Shown piece by piece: positions 5,622-10,609 of a stretch of 10,609 nucleotides of DNA (positions are counted from its first letter, which is position 1; each line of letters opens with the position of its first letter). The notes under the pieces were generated by a model. That model saw only the letters and a program-made list of their open reading frames with translations, was not told the origin of the DNA and ran no database searches. This stretch comes from Bryobacterales bacterium (GTDB taxonomy: Bacteria; Acidobacteriota; Terriglobia; Bryobacterales; Bryobacteraceae): positions 1-10,609 of the forward strand of contig JALOKO010000080.1 in assembly GCA_025456495.1 (NCBI GenBank), given 5' to 3'. Made by a program: the position numbers and the translations under genes.

Positions 5622-7094
5622 ATGCCTGGACCGCTGTGTATTCCCCCTTCGCGCCCGCGGTGCTCACGGCGCGGGTTTCTGCTTGCAAGCACGCTAGCGG
5701 CCAGCGCTCCTGACCGGAGCATCGCCCAGACCAGGACGCAGCGCCCTAACGTCGTGTTCATCATGACCGACGACCATGGAGCCTGGGCCAGCGGCGTCTA
5801 CGGCTGCGCGGAGATGAAGACCCCGCACATCGATGCGCTGGCGCGCGACGGGATGCGCTTCACCCATGCGTTCGCGGCCACGCCGGTCTGCTCCCCAAGC
5901 CGCGTCACCTTCTTCACGGGAAAGCTGCCCTATGCCCATGGCGTGCAGGACTGGATCATCCCGAAGGAGTCCTTCGGCCCAGCAAGCAAACCCGTTCTTG
6001 CCGAACACGAATCCTTCACGGAGGTACTGGCCCGCAACGGCTATCACCTGGGCCTCAGCGGCAAATGGCACATGGGCGGGGATCAACACGCACAGGAAGG
6101 TTTCTCCTACTGGCGTACCGTTCCAGGTGGCGGCGGTCCCTACAAGGACGCCGAGTTCGTGGAAAACGGCAACGTGCGCGCGCTACCCGGGTTTAAGACG
6201 GATCACGTGGGCGATGGCGCCGTCGCCTTCCTGAAGCATCATCAGCTCACCCGTCCGCGCGATCCCTTTTTCCTGAACCTCAGCTTCTACGCGCCGCACA
6301 CGCCATACAACTTCCAACCGGCGGAGTATCGCGAACCCTATAACACGTCCAGCTTTTCCTGCTTTCCGCGCGACGACCAGCACCCGAGGCAGAACCAGGG
6401 CCTTGCCGGGAATCATCGCAACGAAGAGAGTATGCGCGCCTATTCCGCGCTGGTTACGGGCCTGGACGCCAATATCGGCAAGGTGATGCGGCAGTTGCGG
6501 GAGATGGGCGCTGATGAGAACACACTGGTGATCTTCACTGCGGACCAGGGCTGGAACGCGGGCCATCATGGCTTGTGGGGCAAGGGCAACGGCACCATGC
6601 CGCGCAACCTGTACGAAGAATCCATTCGCATTCCCATGATCTGGCGACAGCCGGGGAAGATCGCCGCGGGCAGCAGGAATGACGCCATGGTATCCAGCTA
6701 CGATTTCTTCCCCACGTTGCTGGAGCATCTGGAATTGGAAACCCGGCCGGATCGTGATCGTGTGGGAAGCAGTTACGCGCCGCTGCTACGCGGCGAGGAG
6801 ATCCGCTGGCGAGACCGGATGGTTTTTGAATACGCCGAAACCCGGGGCATCCGCACCCGCACCCTGAAGCTGGTGCAACGGGCACGGCCCTGGCAAAGCG
6901 AACTCTACGACCTGGAAGCGGATCCTGGCGAGAAGCGCAACGTGATTCAGGACCCGCGCTACGCAACGGTTCGTCGCGACCTGTCACGCGAATTGGACGC
7001 CTACTTCGCCCAACGGGGAGCGCCGCCCATCGACGATTGGGAAACCTCATCCAAGCGCACCGTGACCTGGAACAAGACCATCTCTGACCGGTGA
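5622..7094 (+). CDS. Tat-exported S1-type sulfatase
   Basis: The 490-residue arylsulfatase-superfamily enzyme should hydrolyse sulfate esters outside the cytoplasm. A Tat signal, SRRGFLLAS (15-23), precedes a likely cleavage region near residue 36. The catalytic domain opens with VVFIMTDDHG, giving metal ligands D50 and D51. The sulfatase signature CSPSR starts at C90, the residue converted to formylglycine, with R94. Further active-site residues are K148 and H150 (GKWHMG), H226 (YAPHTPY), D308-Q309 (TADQG) and K321 (GLWGKG). The C-terminal subdomain with ELYDLEADPGEKRN (about 427-440) is typical and complete. Activity needs a formylglycine-generating enzyme, which is not in this window. The frame is open 231 bases further upstream into the opposite gene, but the ATG at 5622, preceded by AGGT, begins the signal peptide. 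Together with the divergent isomerase-like protein it suggests use of sulfated glycans; the substrate is unknown. Confidence 0.93.
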   Translation: MPGPLCIPPSRPRCSRRGFLLASTLAASAPDRSIAQTRTQRPNVVFIMTDDHGAWASGVYGCAEMKTPHIDALARDGMRFTHAFAATPVCSPSRVTFFTGKLPYAHGVQDWIIPKESFGPASKPVLAEHESFTEVLARNGYHLGLSGKWHMGGDQHAQEGFSYWRTVPGGGGPYKDAEFVENGNVRALPGFKTDHVGDGAVAFLKHHQLTRPRDPFFLNLSFYAPHTPYNFQPAEYREPYNTSSFSCFPRDDQHPRQNQGLAGNHRNEESMRAYSALVTGLDANIGKVMRQLREMGADENTLVIFTADQGWNAGHHGLWGKGNGTMPRNLYEESIRIPMIWRQPGKIAAGSRNDAMVSSYDFFPTLLEHLELETRPDRDRVGSSYAPLLRGEEIRWRDRMVFEYAETRGIRTRTLKLVQRARPWQSELYDLEADPGEKRNVIQDPRYATVRRDLSRELDAYFAQRGAPPIDDWETSSKRTVTWNKTISDR

Positions 7095-7115
7095 GAAGCA
7101 CCCAACCCAAACGCC

Positions 7116-7155
7116 GACGGGCGGCCCCTTCCGTCTGTCGAAAGGGCCGCCCGTC
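7116..7155. terminator. Strong hairpin between convergent sulfatase and rho genes
   Basis: gacgggcggccc (7116-7127) pairs perfectly with gggccgcccgtc (7144-7155) in a 12-bp, very GC-rich stem, with possible extra A-T pairs toward the loop. No long T run follows on the + strand; the minus strand has a moderately T-rich stretch (GGCGTTTGGG). It lies 22 bases past each of the two stops and probably serves both genes as a bidirectional terminator or 3'-end stabiliser. Confidence 0.7.
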
Positions 7156-7177
7156 ATGGATTGACCTGGAGGGCGCG

Positions 7178-8638
<1,461 letters not shown>

Positions 8639-8648
8639 AGTTCTTTCA

Positions 8649-8654
8649 CTCCTT
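8649..8654 (-). promoter_or_regulatory. Ribosome binding site AAGGAG for the TTG start of rho
   Basis: A consensus AAGGAG lies within the engB coding end, ten bases before the TTG at 8638. Spacing is slightly long, but it is the best ribosome site near any possible rho start and supports the 486-residue form. Confidence 0.6.
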
Positions 8655-9260
8655 GCCCGGTTTGGGCGGAAACCGCGAGAACATCCCGGCCCGGGATCTC
8701 GCTTCGTATTTGCTCAACCTGCTTCCGCACCTGCTGGATGCCACGAAGCTTGTCCATTTTCGTGGCCACCACCAGATACGGGCGCTGCTGAAACTCCAAC
8801 CACTCTCTCAACTGGCGATCTGTCTCCATCCATCCTCGCCGGATATCCAGCAGACAGATACACAACCGCAAGACCTCGCGGGACTGCAGGTACTCGTTGA
8901 TGAACCCGGCCCATTCGCGCCGAACTGCCTGCGGAGCCTTGGCATAGCCATAGCCCGGCAAATCCACCAGCCTGAGGTTGCCCCCCAGATCAAAGAAATT
9001 GATCTGCTGGGTACAGCCGGGCCGACTGCTGGTAAAGGCCAGTTTCTGGTTACCTACCAACTGGTTCAGCAGACTGGACTTGCCGACGTTGCTGCGACCC
9101 AGAAAGGCCACCTCCGGCTTCGGTTCGCGCGGAAACTGCTCTGCGCGGGTGGCCGAAACCAGGAACTCAGCATGCATCTCAGCTGCCATGAAACGTCATT
9201 CCGGAATCAGCTCCAGCGCCGGGTGCGGGCGTCCCACTTTGAGCCACCGCACGTCAGCCT

Positions 9261-10295
9261 CTAGTGCATGATGTCCCCGTCACCATGCGCCTGCGCACCA
9301 TGGGACGGAGCGGCCACTTCCACCGGAGGCGTCGCCGGACTCAGCGAAACCGCTTCCAGTTCCCGTTCCAAGGCCAGCTTCAGCACCTCGTCCATGGATT
9401 CGACGAAGTGGATCCGCATGTCCTTGCTGATATACTCCGGCACCTCCGGCATATCCTTTTCGTTGTCCTTGGGAAGAATCACTTCAGTGATTCCATGGCG
9501 GTGCGCGGCCAGGATCTTCTCCTTCACGCCTCCAATGGGAAGCACCTTCCCGCGTAGTGTAATCTCGCCCGTCATGGCGATGTCGCCACGCACCGGGATG
9601 TTCGTCAGCGCACTACACAGAGTGGTGGCCAAGGTGATGCCCGCTGAGGGACCATCCTTCGGAATGGCGCCTTCGGGAACATGGACGTGGATATCCAGGT
9701 GCCGGTAAAAGTCCTTGGGAATCCCCAGCGCCTGTGCCCGGGAGCGGATATAGCTCATGGCGGCCTGCGCGGATTCCTGCATCACGTCGCCCAGTTTGCC
9801 GGTGGTGGTGAGCTTCCCACGACCATCCATCACTGTGGCCTCAGTTGTGAGAATCTGTCCGCCCACTTCTGTCCAAGCCAGTCCGGTGGTAGCGCCAATT
9901 TCGTTACGGCGGTCCGCCATCAGGTCACGGTACTTGGGAGGCCCCAACAGCTTGGAGACTCTCGCCGCGTCCACCTTCACCAGCTTTTCGGCCTCAGCCT
10001 TCTCAGCCGCAGCCTTTTCCGCAGCGGCTTTTTGCTTGGCGCTCACCCGCTTGGCAGACACTGCCTCTTCGGCTGGAGTGGGCGCTTCCACGGGAGGCAG
10101 ATTTGCCTGCGTCACCACATCGCGCGCCACTTTGCGGCACACGTTCCCGATTTCCCGCTCCAGATTCCGCACGCCTGCCTCACGGGTGTAATCGCGCACG
10201 ATCGAATTCAGTCCATCTTCCTGGAACTGCAAGCGATCCACATCCAAGCCGCACTGCTCCAGTTGCTTGGGGACCAGGAAGCGCTTGGCGATCTT
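9261..10295 (-). CDS. lon: ATP-dependent Lon protease, 3' part only
   Basis: This is the C-terminal portion (about 344 residues) of Lon, the AAA+ serine protease that degrades damaged and regulatory proteins. It begins in the AAA+ lid at KIAKRFLVPKQ (10295 downward), runs through REAGVRNLER and includes the whole proteolytic domain. The catalytic dyad is present: Ser in PKDGPSAGI (codon 9645-9647) and Lys in GGVKEK (codon 9522-9524). The N-terminal substrate domain and the ATPase core with Walker A and B are missing, because the frame upstream of 10295 becomes the antisense of gcvH. There is no start codon in true lon sequence. Unusual points are an Ala/Lys/Glu-rich insert of about 45 residues between the lid and the protease domain, and a Pro/Ala/His-rich C-terminal tail of about 30 residues. 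The truncation is probably artificial. Confidence 0.93.
   Translation of the reverse strand, partial: KIAKRFLVPKQLEQCGLDVDRLQFQEDGLNSIVRDYTREAGVRNLEREIGNVCRKVARDVVTQANLPPVEAPTPAEEAVSAKRVSAKQKAAAEKAAAEKAEAEKLVKVDAARVSKLLGPPKYRDLMADRRNEIGATTGLAWTEVGGQILTTEATVMDGRGKLTTTGKLGDVMQESAQAAMSYIRSRAQALGIPKDFYRHLDIHVHVPEGAIPKDGPSAGITLATTLCSALTNIPVRGDIAMTGEITLRGKVLPIGGVKEKILAAHRHGITEVILPKDNEKDMPEVPEYISKDMRIHFVESMDEVLKLALERELEAVSLSPATPPVEVAAPSHGAQAHGDGDIMH
10275..10295. other. Chimeric junction: bases shared by lon and gcvH
   Basis: These roughly 21 bases encode K-I-A-K-R-F-L of Lon on the minus strand and Q-E-A-L-G-D-L of GcvH on the + strand, and both fit their families. To the left only Lon makes sense; to the right only GcvH does. 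Exact limits are uncertain by a few bases. It is the point where two unrelated sequences are joined. Confidence 0.8.
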
Positions 10296-10562
10296 GTTTT
10301 TGTCGAGTTGCCCGAAGTCGGCACGCATTTCGCAGCAGAGAAGGAAATTGCGGTCGTCGAATCGGTCAAAGCTGCTGCCGATGTTTATGCGCCGATTGCC
10401 GGCACGGTGACCGAGGTCAATCAAGCCGCAGCAGATGCGCCGGAATCGCTCAATCAGGACGCCTATGCTGCGTGGCTGTTCAAGCTGACACCAGACAATG
10501 TTGCTGACCTTGATCACCAACTCGATGCCCCCGCCTATCAGGCGGTCGCCGATGCCGCCTGA
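10275..10562 (+). CDS. gcvH: Glycine cleavage system H protein, 3' part only
   Basis: This is the C-terminal 95 residues of GcvH (usually about 125-130), the lipoyl carrier that shuttles the aminomethyl group between the P, T and L proteins of the glycine cleavage system. QEALGDLVFVELPEVG opens the fragment in the family pattern. The lipoylation site is the Lys of ESVKAA (codon 10368-10370), followed by DVYAPIAGTV and NQDAYAAWLF. The stop TGA is at 10560-10562. The N-terminal third, including the Y-T-x-x-H-E-W region, is missing because the + strand upstream of 10275 is antisense lon. The wording of the motifs looks proteobacterial, unlike the acidobacterial impression of the rest; this is an impression, not a tested result. 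A complete gene with its own start is not present here. Confidence 0.9.
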   Translation, partial: QEALGDLVFVELPEVGTHFAAEKEIAVVESVKAAADVYAPIAGTVTEVNQAAADAPESLNQDAYAAWLFKLTPDNVADLDHQLDAPAYQAVADAA

Positions 10563-10580
10563 ACACCGCTCCACCAAGGC

Positions 10581-10597
10581 GACACGCGCAGCGTGTC
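10581..10597 (+). other. Hairpin after gcvH, overlapping a possible next start
   Basis: gacacgc (10581-10587) pairs perfectly with gcgtgtc (10591-10597) around a three-base loop. No T run follows, so it is a weak terminator candidate. A GTG at 10593-10595 inside the right arm opens a frame reading M-S-D-L-N to the window end. It could be the start of a following gene such as gcvP, but five codons prove nothing. Confidence 0.4.
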
Positions 10598-10609
10598 TGA
10601 CCTGAACGG

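Noticed and set aside
9196..9252. 18-codon GTG open frame between lon and engB (minus strand, V-R-W-L-K...L-I-P-E)
   Set aside because: The residues look protein-like and the stop lies just before engB, so a coupling leader peptide is conceivable. It is too short, and without a ribosome site or conservation it cannot be supported.
9681..10562. Apparent 293-residue fusion protein ending in GcvH
   Set aside because: Residues before about 10275 are the antisense of lon and match no family. Only the last 95 residues are GcvH, so this is a junction artefact, not a new fusion.
10296..10577. Apparent N-terminal extension of Lon with Cys/Arg/Ile-rich sequence
   Set aside because: It is the reverse complement of gcvH. 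A real Lon would have the AAA+ core here.

Overview
The window is GC-rich, densely coded bacterial chromosome. Paired Tat-exported carbohydrate enzymes, a LemA protein, an extended Rho and the mixed use of ATG, GTG and TTG starts suggest Acidobacteriota, perhaps a Bryobacter/Solibacter-like lineage. That placement is inference from gene style; no 16S or marker-gene comparison was possible. The last ~310 bases (from about 10296) appear to come from a different, proteobacterial-looking source.

Layout, left to right. Positions 1-203 are a leader with a possible sigma70 promoter. A LemA-family membrane protein follows on the + strand (204-800). Next come four tandem 19-bp repeats (887-962) and an unrecognised signal-peptide plus C-terminal-anchor protein (984-1616). 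The tail of that gene overlaps, convergently, the tail of hemL. Three tightly packed minus-strand genes follow in transcription order: a small lipoprotein (4537-4127), a geranylgeranyl-reductase-family flavoprotein (4116-2881) and hemL (2835-1561). They are probably one operon, fired from a perfect TATAAT at 4544-4549 placed so close to the GTG start that the mRNA may be leaderless. Upstream is a Tat-exported sugar isomerase/epimerase-like TIM-barrel protein (5503-4649, minus) with its own small terminator. It is divergent from a Tat-exported S1-type sulfatase (5622-7094, plus). The sulfatase converges on rho, with a 12-bp-stem hairpin between them.

The right part is a minus-strand housekeeping run: lon (3' part only), engB and rho. 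engB overlaps rho by 37 bp. The lon-engB neighbourhood is known from Bacillus; here rho is added behind it.

At about 10275-10295 the lon reading frame runs into the 3' part of gcvH (glycine cleavage H protein) on the opposite strand. Both genes lose their 5' halves at the same place, and about 20 bases there fit both genes. This is best read as a chimeric junction, most likely an assembly join through a short shared k-mer, rather than a new gene fusion. I found no CRISPR array, transposase, phage gene, tRNA or rRNA, and no convincing new defence or biosynthetic system. The most interesting items are the junction, the tandem repeat beside an unknown envelope gene, the possible leaderless operon and the hemL/prenyl-reductase pairing.
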